A DNA stretch of 21,133 nucleotides from contig BFEA01000224.1 in NCBI GenBank assembly GCA_003427395.1, positions 216,425 to 237,557 on the forward strand, in the 5' to 3' direction. The position numbers were made by a program, and so were the translations under genes. The notes beneath the pieces were generated by a model. The model had not been told where the DNA came from. It worked only from the letters and a program-made list of their open reading frames with translations, and searched no databases. Within the stretch, counting starts at the first letter, position 1, and each line of letters opens with the position of its first letter. Below are positions 8,006 through 16,184 of this stretch, piece by piece. Source of the DNA: Chara braunii (taxonomy: Eukaryota; Streptophyta; Charophyceae; Charales; Characeae).

Positions 8006-8985
8006 ACATGACGTTCCAAGACTTCATCAACAAAACACGGCTGATGCAAGGGATGATTAACTTTTGCATGATCGTGTACATGGGCGACATCCTGGTGTAC
8101 TTGGAAACCTATCACGGGCATGTGCAACATATCGAATGGACATTGGGTGCATTGAGAGACGCTGGGTTCAAGATTGCGCTTGAGAAGAGCGAATTTTTCC
8201 TCTCGGAAATTTCGTTCTTAGGCTACGCCAGGACACGTGGAGGATTGCGGCCGGACTCGAGAAAAGTTCCGGCAGTGAAGGAAGCTCCGGTTCCCACGTC
8301 ACTGACGCAAGTTCGAGCCTTCCTGGGACTGGCGTCGTACTACCGGCGCTTCATCAAGGGCTTTGCCGTGATTGCACGACCACTAACGAATCTGTTACGG
8401 AAGGACCAACCTCTCAGCTGGGACGCGGAGTGCCAACAGGCCTTTGCAACCCTCAAGGACGCTCTGGCAACGGCCCCTATTTTGATTCGACCGGACCCCT
8501 CGAAGCAGTTCATTCTCATCGCGGACTGGCAACCGGAGGCTATTTTCGCTATTCTAGCGCAAAAGGGGAACGATGGTCACGAACACGTCATCGAGTACGC
8601 GTCACGAACCGTGCCGGACGAACGAAGAAACGACTACGCACCTCAGGGTGAGTGTTACGCGGTAGTTTGGGGAATCCAACACTTCCATCCGTATCTCTAC
8701 GGACAGAAGTTTCGCCTCGTAACGGATCACGAGCCTCTGCTGGCGCTGAAGAAACTTACCAACTACACGGGCATGATTGGCCGTTGGGCGGTGCGACTAC
8801 AAGAATACGACTTCGATATGGTCTATCGGAAGACAGAGCGACACGGCAACGCGGACAGGCTGACACGTCTGCATCGACCTGCCAAGGTACCAAAGGGCGA
8901 GGAAATTACACCGTGGAAAGAGCCGGATTTGACCAACGAGCCTAAGTACGAACAAGTGGCAGTTCTTCCGCGTGGCAAGAAGTAA
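8002..8985 (+). pseudogene. Reverse transcriptase C-terminus and RNase H
   Basis: The reading starts after the motif B stop. Motif C is VYMGDILVY (8077-8088 for YMGD): the first catalytic Asp of YxDD is Gly, which should abolish polymerase activity. Next are FLGYARTRGGLRPDSRK, the RT connection VRAFLGLASYYRRFIKGFA, then RNase H with Asp in ILIADWQPEA, Glu in QGECYAVVWGIQHF, and Asp in LVTDHEPLLALKK. It ends VLPRGKK at TAA 8983-8985. The frame differs from the upstream RT half by one base and from the downstream PHD/integrase frame, so two compensating frame changes separate the three parts. Confidence 0.9.
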
Positions 8986-9286
8986 AACGGTGGCGATGGG
9001 TGATGGAGGTAACCCCACTACCCCTCTTTCTCCCCCTTCCTCCTCGTCTCTTCTCTCCCTGCCTGACAAATTTTGCTATTTTTGTGAAGCCATCTCCCGC
9101 GCCTATTCGGTCTCCATGCGTCCTAACGGGGAAGGGTATGCGAATTGGATAGATTGCTGACAGTGTGTTGCACGAGCCCATGACTCGTGCATCCAATATA
9201 GGAACGATAGTAAACCGTGGTTGTGCCCCTTGTGCCGGACCGACAAAATTCCGACCGAGGCTCGCTTTTTGGATGCCACGTCATAA
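8986..9286 (+). pseudogene. PHD-finger-like zinc module in pol, N-terminal to integrase
   Basis: In the integrase frame (open from about 8972), 9074-9235 reads as a C4HC3 zinc pattern: CYFC, about 24 residues, C-x2-C after WID, C-x4-H-x2-C (CVARAHDSC), a short loop, then WLCPLC. The Trp two residues before the last Cys pair is typical of PHD fingers, which bind histone H3 tails. A TGA at 9158-9160 sits inside the third Cys pair, and a TAA at 9284-9286 separates the module from integrase. A Pro/Ser-rich linker precedes it. A chromatin-reading module next to integrase could guide insertion, by analogy to chromodomains in chromoviruses. That role is inference. Confidence 0.6.
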
Positions 9287-10702
9287 GGGTTGGAAAAGAC
9301 CCGGAAGTTTAGAAGGGCCGAAGTATGGACGGATATTGCCTTAATTGCCACCCTAGTAGGTAACCCCCTCCAGGATTTCACCAAGGAAGATCGGAGGAGG
9401 GCCAACGAAAGGGCTCGGGATTATCGATGGATAGAAGGTAGATTAGAAAAACAGAAAACGGACGGTAGTGGGATTTGGATGATAGTGCCGCATCCGTTCA
9501 TGCGGTATGACTGGGTTAAGACAGCCCACGAGGAAACTGCGGCTCATTTTGCTGTACGAATCACAGAGTCCGCTATCGACAAAAATGAGTGGTACTGGTC
9601 CAATATCATCGCCAACTGTCAAGTCTGCGCCGCTGATAAAGCGCCGATTCAGCCACCAAGGTCGATAGTGCCCACGGTTGTTGAACGGCCATTTCAGAGA
9701 GTAAGCATGGACACTACCGACATAGTGGTGCCCCCTGGCCCTAATAGTTGCGAATATTCAGTCCTATTGGTATTTGTCGACCATTTCTCGAAATGGATCG
9801 AAGCGTACCCTTGTCGCACGCGGCAAGCCACGGAAATCGCGCGATACGTCAACCGTTTCCTCGGGATGCATCAGGATACAGAAGAGATCCTGACCGATAA
9901 CGGGGCTGAATTCAGGGGAGAAGTGTTAAGGAATCTGGTCCTACATGGCGTCGCCACACGGAACACTGCACCCCACATGTCACAATCCAATGGGCTGGTC
10001 GAAAACGCTAACGGGGTGATAAAGACATCGTTGCGACGAAACATCGTGGCACGGGATCCGAGACCTTGGCCCGATATCGTCGATCACATCTTGGCGGTCC
10101 ATCGCGGAACGCCCCACGAATCGATGGGACTGAGCCCCTTCCAATTAAGAACCAATAGTGTCGCTTGCGTTTCGATACCAAGTCTCCCGGATGAGTTTAC
10201 ATTGAACCGACGGCCCACCAGGGCCACGGCTCGGGACAAGGCCAAACGACACCTAGAGTTAATGGAACGGTCGCTGCCTAGGCTAGCCCGAAAGCAACAG
10301 AAAATGACCGAACTAGCCCAAGGCCGACAGGTCCGGAGCTACGAGGCCCGAAATGGGAATGCGGGTCCACGACCCCAGTACAAATTGGGGGACGTGGTGC
10401 AGGTGAGGAAATGTGCTCGCCAGGGTAAGCTAACGCCACGATTCTTCGGGCGATATCGCGTAATCGAGCTCGGCCCCAACGACGTGGACACCGTGCGTCT
10501 CGCCCCTGAAGTCTCTAGTAGTCGATCGGCTCGTCTGATCATACGCCACGTGTCCTATCTTCGCCTCCTTCCATCTGATCCGTCTCCTTCTCCCTCGATC
10601 TCTCCTTCTGAGGAAGCCGACGACGACGACTCTGACTCTCCGCCATCTCCCTCTCTTTCCTGCTCCCTCTCTGTCACCCCATCACCCCCGCCATCGCCAT
10701 GA
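9287..10702 (+). CDS. DDE integrase with zinc and GPY/F-like domains
   Basis: About 470 codons are open with no internal stop (counted from 9290; no clear ATG, probably part of a polyprotein). Domains: an HHCC-like zinc region (AHEETAAHF ... CQVCAADK, about residues 80-113); a catalytic core with Asp 141 (SMDTTD), Asp 203 (LTDNGAEF) and Glu 238 (GLVENANG); spacing of the last two is 34 residues, one less than the usual 35; a C-terminal GPY/F-like segment (LGDVVQVRK ... FFGRYRVIELGP, about 365-405); and a Ser/Pro/Asp-rich tail. It would insert element cDNA into the genome. It overlaps ORF A by ATGA at 10699-10702. This is the best preserved gene in the element. Confidence 0.92.
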   Translation, partial: GLEKTRKFRRAEVWTDIALIATLVGNPLQDFTKEDRRRANERARDYRWIEGRLEKQKTDGSGIWMIVPHPFMRYDWVKTAHEETAAHFAVRITESAIDKNEWYWSNIIANCQVCAADKAPIQPPRSIVPTVVERPFQRVSMDTTDIVVPPGPNSCEYSVLLVFVDHFSKWIEAYPCRTRQATEIARYVNRFLGMHQDTEEILTDNGAEFRGEVLRNLVLHGVATRNTAPHMSQSNGLVENANGVIKTSLRRNIVARDPRPWPDIVDHILAVHRGTPHESMGLSPFQLRTNSVACVSIPSLPDEFTLNRRPTRATARDKAKRHLELMERSLPRLARKQQKMTELAQGRQVRSYEARNGNAGPRPQYKLGDVVQVRKCARQGKLTPRFFGRYRVIELGPNDVDTVRLAPEVSSSRSARLIIRHVSYLRLLPSDPSPSPSISPSEEADDDDSDSPPSPSLSCSLSVTPSPPPSP

Positions 10703-11181
10703 GTTTCGCCATCGAGCGAGCTTTCAGTGATCAGTTGCCGATGCCACGGGTAGAGATCTCAGCCATCCGCCGAGTGCATCATCCGCAGATCAGCCCCGAC
10801 TTCATGCGCCTTGCGCAGTTCTTCTGCACTGCGGGTGTATACGGCGCGGCAGAGTTCCGATTCACGAGCAATCCCCAGGTAGTAGTGCTGGCCGAGGCGA
10901 CAACGTTCCAGCGGCGAGCGGCCAAGGGAATCAGCCACGTGTCTACCGTGGTAGTCTTCAGCGGCGACATCACCGCCTTCGATCCGGCGCGGCAAGCCGC
11001 CATCAAAAGCACCTTGTACCGGTGGGGTCGCGATCTGGCCACTGATTGGGATCGATGACTCACAAGGCACGGTGACGAGTGCTATCCTGTCGACGGCATC
11101 AAAGTCAACACGCCGTGCTTGACGCTACGCGAACCACCTGTCGTCCTCCCAGAACTTGCTCCCTTCCAGCCGCGCAGATGA
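10699..11181 (+). pseudogene. ORF A, unknown protein downstream of integrase
   Basis: The ATG at 10699 overlaps the integrase stop (ATGA). The frame codes for 119 residues to TGA 11056-11058, then continues as convincing protein (including HGDECYPVDGIK) to TGA 11179-11181, which overlaps the ORF B ATG in the same ATGA way. So the intact gene was probably about 160 residues, and the 11056 stop is a nonsense mutation (a Cys- and Pro-containing tail follows). No family recognised; no signal peptide or membrane segment. The matched start/stop overlaps at both ends are the main evidence that it is a real gene, translated by termination-reinitiation or an equivalent. Confidence 0.65.
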
Positions 11182-12338
11182 GCCGCGCGCCGATCTCGAC
11201 GTTCTCTCCTCCCTCTCTCTTCCCCATCTTCTGGCAGTCCTCTCACTACCCTCGTCTCTCCTTCCGTCTGGAGCCGCTGACAGTACCCATCGTTGATCCG
11301 GACCGTTGGGGGCTGTGGCGTGCAGAATTCATCGAGCTCTCGTTTTGCCTGCTACGAGTGAATCTGAACTGGACGTGGGAAGGCGATCAGAGGCCCGCCT
11401 CGGAGATTGTGGAGTTGCTCGTCATTCAGGCGTGGAGGACCAACGTGGCGGGAGATCTTCTGGGATTCGTCTTTGGAGCAGTGGATCGGGGAAATCGATC
11501 ACAGATCGTGCGCGAACTTACGATCGTGATCGCGCGATTGGCCGACGAACTCCCCCTCGACATCGTCTCTCAGAGCGACGAAGAACCCGTGCCACATATC
11601 CTCTCAAGGACTCTCGCCCTGAGCCTCCAATGGTCGACTTGTATTGAGGAGCGCTGGGCGGACGACCGTTTTCCCTCCCGTAGCTAGTACCTGGACGTCC
11701 ACAGCCTGACTAATCCCCGCTTATTTCGGCAACCAGCGGCGTTCGAGTGGGCGGCGCTGAGAGCAGAAGAGGAGGCCGAAGAAGAATCGGAAGGAGAATT
11801 GAGGAGAGAGGTCGGGGAAGTAGCGGCCCGATTGGAGGAGGAGGAGGAAGAAGAGCGCGAAGCAGAAGAAGAGTCGGCAGAAGCGGAAAAAGAAGAAGAA
11901 GAAGAAGCAGAGGAGGAGACTTCAGAGGAAGAGGAAGAGGCCTATAGTGAGTACAGCGAGGGCGAGCAAAGTGAGGAGGAGGACGAAGAAGTGGAAAGCG
12001 GGGACGACCCGAAGCCAACGCACCACGAGCTCGAGTGGGTGCCAGGACCGGATCAACGAGAGGAAAACCCTGAGGCTGCTGCGCAGCGCAAGAAAGAAAT
12101 CACGGAAGGAAAGCGGCTGGTGGTCGATCCCGCACCGAACAATCCTTTCCAGGATCCCGAGCCGCCCAAGCTAGAGCATGGAGACCTTGCTGCCACGACC
12201 TCAAGAGCCGCGACGACAAGGCGCCGACCCCGATCCCGGTCCACGTCCCCCTCTGCCTCCGCTCGTCCCTCAATTCGTCAACGTGTCATCGAGGGGCTTA
12301 GCCCTTCGTCCCCGATCCATATACCACCATCCCCTTAG
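11178..12338 (+). pseudogene. ORF B, unknown protein with acidic and RS-rich C-terminus
   Basis: The ATG at 11178 overlaps the ORF A stop. The frame spans 387 codons with one internal TAG at 11685-11687; the sequence after it stays in frame and is coherent (FEWAALRAEEEAEE). The N-terminal 170 residues look globular (RWGLWRAEFIELSFCLLRVNLNWTW, then a helical QAWRTNVAGDLLGFV). Residues about 195-275 are dominated by Glu, likely a charged coil. The C-terminus is Pro/Arg/Ser-rich (RRRPRSRSTSPSASARPS). No transmembrane segment, so not an obvious envelope gene. No family recognised. Simple-sequence GAA/GAG expansion may have lengthened the Glu tract. Confidence 0.6.
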
Positions 12339-12411
12339 CTATCACTCTTTCAATCAGTACTTCCATCGCGTCGTCTACCCCCATAATCCCTTCCCCGTCG
12401 CCACCTTCTGA

Positions 12412-12816
12412 CATTTCTACTCCGCCCGCCTAGAACTGACTGTCCACCCCCACCCTTCCTTTCGGTGTGCTGTCCCCGATTACCCCCTCCACGTTCTACT
12501 CCTTAGCGCCGCGTGGCAAGGCCGTAACCATATAGAGGTTTACTGCATCGTTACGGGGATCTTTCCCGCGTGCGAGGACCATGATCGGTTCCGCACAAAC
12601 GTCCTCAGAACCCTCGTCTCCCTTTACCCAGACTACCTCGCTTCCCTTCCCCGCAGCGGCCAGCGATTCCCCCACTTCCATCGCATTGTCCATTTTCAAG
12701 AACCTCCCTACGACCTCACTGCGATCGGGCGCTTCATACCCGAGCTTACGATGGAGCAGCCCCGCCCTCCCTCATACGCGTATCGCCTTCCCTTCCCCCT
12801 TCTGATTAACTACTGA
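12412..12816 (+). pseudogene. ORF C remnant, unknown protein
   Basis: The frame open from 12412 to TGA 12814-12816 reads as a plausible protein, with LLLSAAWQGRNHIEVYCIVTG, then DRFRTNVLRTLVSLYPDYLA, HRIVHFQEPPYDL and a final PFPLLINY. It has no ATG near its beginning and sits in another frame from ORF B, so the start was probably lost. The competing frame at 12581-12805 is Ser/Pro-rich and less convincing. It may be the C-terminal part of ORF B after a frameshift or a third extra gene. Confidence 0.35.
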
Positions 12817-13060
12817 TGCAACGGTAATGGGCGCGTGTCGCAGCGACGGCACGAGAAAGATCTCGTCCTTAGATCGTCGAGAGCCCAGTCTGAGGAACTA
12901 GTAGAAGAGTAGCGTTGCCACGTTGGATGACGTCCACACGCAATCGAACGGTAAGTGACATAAAGGAAAATGCTCCGCGTGTCGATCGATTAGAGAAATC
13001 GACATGTGTCAACAAGCAAGCAGGAGCTTGCTAATATTGGAACCCCCTGGGCGTCACATA
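12817..13060. other. 3' internal region, no gene, no polypurine tract
   Basis: No open frame of note. Small inverted repeats occur at about 12978-13004 (GTCGAT/ATCGAC) and 13015-13032 (AGCAAG/CTTGCT). A Ty3/gypsy element should have a purine run directly before its 3' LTR, but this interval ends in a pyrimidine-rich AACCCCCT followed by TGGGCGTCACATA. The last 11 bases of the LTR (TGGGCGTCACA) recur at 13048-13058, and CGTCACATATGTGACG (13052-13067) is a perfect 16-base palindrome across the LTR boundary. Confidence 0.6.
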
Positions 13061-13863
13061 TGTGACGAACCACTTTCTGTAACGCGCGATTTTCTGCACG
13101 GTTGCAATGAGGGGTCCTAAGCTGGGAAGATGGGGCCAATTACGGGAGATCGTTATCCGTGGAGAATTGCATTAGTGTCCTCGTTTTTTCGTCCTTTTTC
13201 GTTTTTTCTTTTTTTTCCGAATGGCCGGGCACGGGGTCGGGTGTGTCTTGGGACGGTTGGTGGATTGATTGGTCGGATGGTTGTTTGGCGCGATGCCACG
13301 CGTGCACGCGATTAATAAATGTTGACGTCGTTTCTTTTGATTCGGTTTCGATCTTTTGGGCGCGGACATCGCGCGGGAAATTGCTTCGTTCTTTTTTAAT
13401 TTCTTTTTGAATCGTTTTTTCGAATTTGGTCGAGCCCCCAATGGCTCTCGTAATTTTTGGACTTTCCCTCTGGAATTTATGCTTTTTGCTTTTTCGCAGT
13501 AGATAGGAATTTAGGAATTCAGTAATTAGGACATTTCCTGCCGCGCGGCGCCTTTTGTTTACGCGCTTCTTCATGCGGCTGCAACGGTACTCTGATTAGT
13601 GGGCGCCCTTAATCGTATGTGTAACTGTAATTTTGGGCGGGCGCCATTGTAACTGTATCTCTCTTCTTGCACTTCGTGTCTCCCGCCCTCCCTCTCTTTC
13701 TTTTGCTGAACTTTTGTAAGTCGCGGCTTGCATGCTCGGATCGATGCGTGGAGAAGGGTTACGTCCCCCACGCCGCGGCCGATCATGTAGAACGCAGGTG
13801 TTCCCTCTCTAATCCTTTCTCTAAGTCCTAGTAATTCTGTGTTCTTTGCGCATGCATGCCCGC

Positions 13864-13870
13864 TATAAAT
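13864..13870 (+). promoter_or_regulatory. TATA box of 3' LTR
   Basis: TATAAAT is at the same LTR offset (803) as in the 5' LTR, despite overall divergence of several percent. From here it would drive read-out into downstream sequence rather than element transcription. Confidence 0.5.
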
Positions 13871-14775
13871 TTCGGCTGCGCGATTAGTCAACTCTCTGGA
13901 CCCGTTGTTGGAAGCTCGAGGTTGCGCGATCAGGAAGGGTCAGCACACGAGCGAAGTAAGAGGTGAGTAGAGTAGGAGTTGGGCGACCCGACGGGCTGGT
14001 GCCGAACGCACGGGATTGACGTGGGCCACGACGGATTGTGGGCACGGGCAAATCCGACGGGTGCGGGAGGACTAAGCGGGGTGACAACTTCGTGGGTTGG
14101 GGCGCGACGACGGACTGTCCGCATCGGAGAGAGGGAGAGAAGGAGAGAGTTGAGGTCGATGGACGCGGATTTGCTGTTTCTTTGTCTCTTCCCCCTCTTC
14201 ATTTGTGTACATACATTTTGATTGCGGCTCCAGGCGGTTTTACCTGTTCTTATTTTTGTTTCGGCTTTCTGAAATCTGAGCTTGGGGTTTTGCTCGCACT
14301 TGTCTTGATATGTCCATCCTGATTGCATTATGTATATGAGTATCGAATGTATGGATGTGTGGTCGTTATGCCTGCTTGTCTATCTTTTTGCTGAGAATCC
14401 CTGTCCTTGCCTTTTGTTGGTGTCAAAACTTCGCCCACACCTGATGCAGCTGCAGATGGGGTGAGAATCTGGCCCCGATAACGATTTTGCTCTCGTTTTT
14501 GCTTATCCCGCGATGGGGGTTGTGATATGATTGCATCTTGCATAATCGACGATTCGAAGTCAGGCCCCGCGAACGCTGCGCGAGAACACGTGTAGACGCG
14601 ATCTGAGTCGTGCCCTTACACGCATTCCCGTACGCCGATTCGCTCACCCAAAATGGATTCGCGGCGGAACCATCCCGTACGAGCACGCTGAGGCGCCACT
14701 GAGTCTGCCTGCCCTACACGTGCTCGTGCGCGGTAACGATATTTCGACCCGAGCTATTCTGTCGACGATGATACC

Positions 14776-15267
14776 ATGACGCGATCTTGGAGCTCAGACT
14801 CTTCCTATGACCCGGACTATTTCACCCCTTTGATAAACGAGCTCATAAGAACGCGATACCCCTGCCACACGGAGAATCGACTGTGTCTGCGGGATTTCCA
14901 CTGCGCCACCTCTAGCGACCCTAGGTGCTCTGATTTCCTTTCCCCCAACCACACCTACTACTTCACCCACCTGGGATTCGTTGTCATCACCACCAGTTTC
15001 CCTCCTTTCCGCCTTCTTCTCCCGTATCATCAACTCAGTGTCGTTCCGTGGCCGGCCATAGCCCCCTATTGGCCCAATACGTTTTGTGTGAATTGCCGAC
15101 GTCGCGGCGAACGGAGAACTCCGGAATTCCGAAGGCCTAGTCCCAGTACGCGGCGGCCTGCGTTACGTGGCGGCCCCCGACGGCCTAACTTTTCGGGACC
15201 GCCTCCACCGCGGAGGGATTTCCCTGTAACTCGTCGACCACAGTGCCCGGGCCCCATCGGGCCTTGA
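14776..15267 (+). CDS. Open frame within 3' LTR, unknown protein (163 aa)
   Basis: This is the counterpart of 4614-5051, with the same ATG and frame. It reads through the position of the 5' copy's TGA (CGG here) and ends at TGA 15265-15267, adding 18 residues. About a dozen substitutions separate the two proteins, mostly conservative of frame but not of amino acid. It keeps the hydrophobic middle, CVNC and the Arg/Pro tail. Being in the 3' LTR it would be transcribed only as the RNA tail or by read-out. Function unknown; may be fortuitous. Confidence 0.3.
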   Translation: MTRSWSSDSSYDPDYFTPLINELIRTRYPCHTENRLCLRDFHCATSSDPRCSDFLSPNHTYYFTHLGFVVITTSFPPFRLLLPYHQLSVVPWPAIAPYWPNTFCVNCRRRGERRTPEFRRPSPSTRRPALRGGPRRPNFSGPPPPRRDFPVTRRPQCPGPIGP

Positions 15268-15424
15268 GTTCCTTGCACACGCACCCCTCATTCGCCTAAT
15301 TGCAATCATACACTTGAGACTCCCCCACTTTCCCAAAAATCCTTGGCACACCCCTTTTCGCACTTCCAGGCCCACACTCGACTCCGATCAGGAAGTCGCG
15401 CTGGGCGTGAGGTTGGGCGTCACA

Positions 15425-16184
15425 TCGTCACTTTCGTCTCCATATGAGTCAGAGCTAAGCTCCATCCGTTCGGTTCTCCGTTGCAGCTCGTCAACATCCT
15501 CCTCGGAGCTCATAGGGGCGAGATATCCTAGTCTCCTAACACTCGTAAGTTCGTAACTAGTCCCAATTTTTGCTTATATTCTTCTTTCTGCTTGTTCCTC
15601 CGGCTTCGATTTTCGTGATCGCGCTCCTCCTGCAAGGCGCCCCACCTCTTGGAGAGTTGCATATCGACACTTCGAGCAACCCGCATATCGTTTTCTTGTT
15701 TCTCTCTTGCTCGTTTGTCCTCCTTGCGCTTCCTTCTCTCGGCTTTCTCCATCTCCTCACGTCATGCTTTCTTGCGTTCTTCCTTTTCTTTTTCTTTCTG
15801 TTTCTTGGCTTCTTCGTTGGCAAGTAACATGGCCACCAATTCGCCAGCTGCATCCTTCGGTTCGTCCCGTCGTGGAGCATACCGCGGGCCAGCAGACGGG
15901 GAGCGTCGTGGGGGTTCTCACCTCTTACGACGCGGTGAAGTCGATCGAGCTTGAGAGTGGTCCTGGAAACCACCTCCTGATGTCGAAGCTCCCTCCCGAT
16001 ACCGCCTTTGGCTCTCCTCGTGGCGATTTTTCCAGAAGGTCCCGCAGTCACGAGCATAGTGTCCATACTCCTTGCAAGAGTAGCATTGTGGAGGTCCCCT
16101 CCGACTGGAAGGATTTTCACCTCTCCCCTCATCTGATCTCGGTTGTTGACTGGATGAAGTCATCGTTTCCAATAGAGGTGACAT
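15425..16184 (-). pseudogene. CCHC zinc-knuckle, coiled-coil gag-like protein (5' part, broken)
   Basis: On the minus strand, an ATG at 16184 opens a frame with the knuckle CYSCKEYGHYARDC at 16085-16044, a Ser/Gly/Arg linker, then after an in-frame TGA (15920-15918) a helix-forming Lys/Glu/Arg-rich stretch (LLANEEAKKQKEKEKEER), another TGA (15764-15762), and more charged coil down to TAG 15530-15528. The next part is one frame over (ATG 15513: MSSEEDVDELQRRTERM...) and runs to the insertion point. It continues at 2895-2813. The knuckle followed by a long charged coil suggests a nucleic-acid-binding transposon gag-like protein. It is dead: two stops, one frameshift, and a 12.5-kb insertion. 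Confidence 0.7.

Larger units (their letters stand above)
2896..15424 (+). mobile_element. Ty3/gypsy-type LTR retrotransposon, 12.5 kb, defective
   Basis: Two ~2.36-kb LTRs flank gag, protease, RT, RNase H, a PHD-like module, integrase and extra ORFs. The order (integrase after RNase H) is that of Ty3/gypsy (Metaviridae-type) elements. The ends are TGTGACG and CGTCACA inverted, with a TCGT target duplication. The PBS matches initiator Met tRNA. The element is inactive: motif C is YMGD, there are in-frame stops at 6038, 6194, 6683, 7511, 7993, 9158, 9284, 11056 and 11685, and frame changes at about 7950-7990 and 8985. No polypurine tract is visible next to the 3' LTR. It interrupts the minus-strand CCHC gene. 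Confidence 0.92.
13061..15424 (+). repeat. 3' LTR (2364 bp)
   Basis: It begins TGTGACG and ends CGTCACA at 15424 (inverted termini), followed by TCGT. It is collinear with the 5' LTR through 15413 and then has 11 extra bases that form the proper end. The same TATA box (13864-13870), GA-rich tract and LTR open frame are present. Confidence 0.92.

Noticed and set aside
13048-15425. 12-bp direct repeat TGGGCGTCACAT flanking the 3' LTR as a possible target duplication of a solo LTR
   Set aside because: The TCGT duplication with inverted TGTGACG/CGTCACA ends and restored reading frame of the target gene is a better explanation of the ends.
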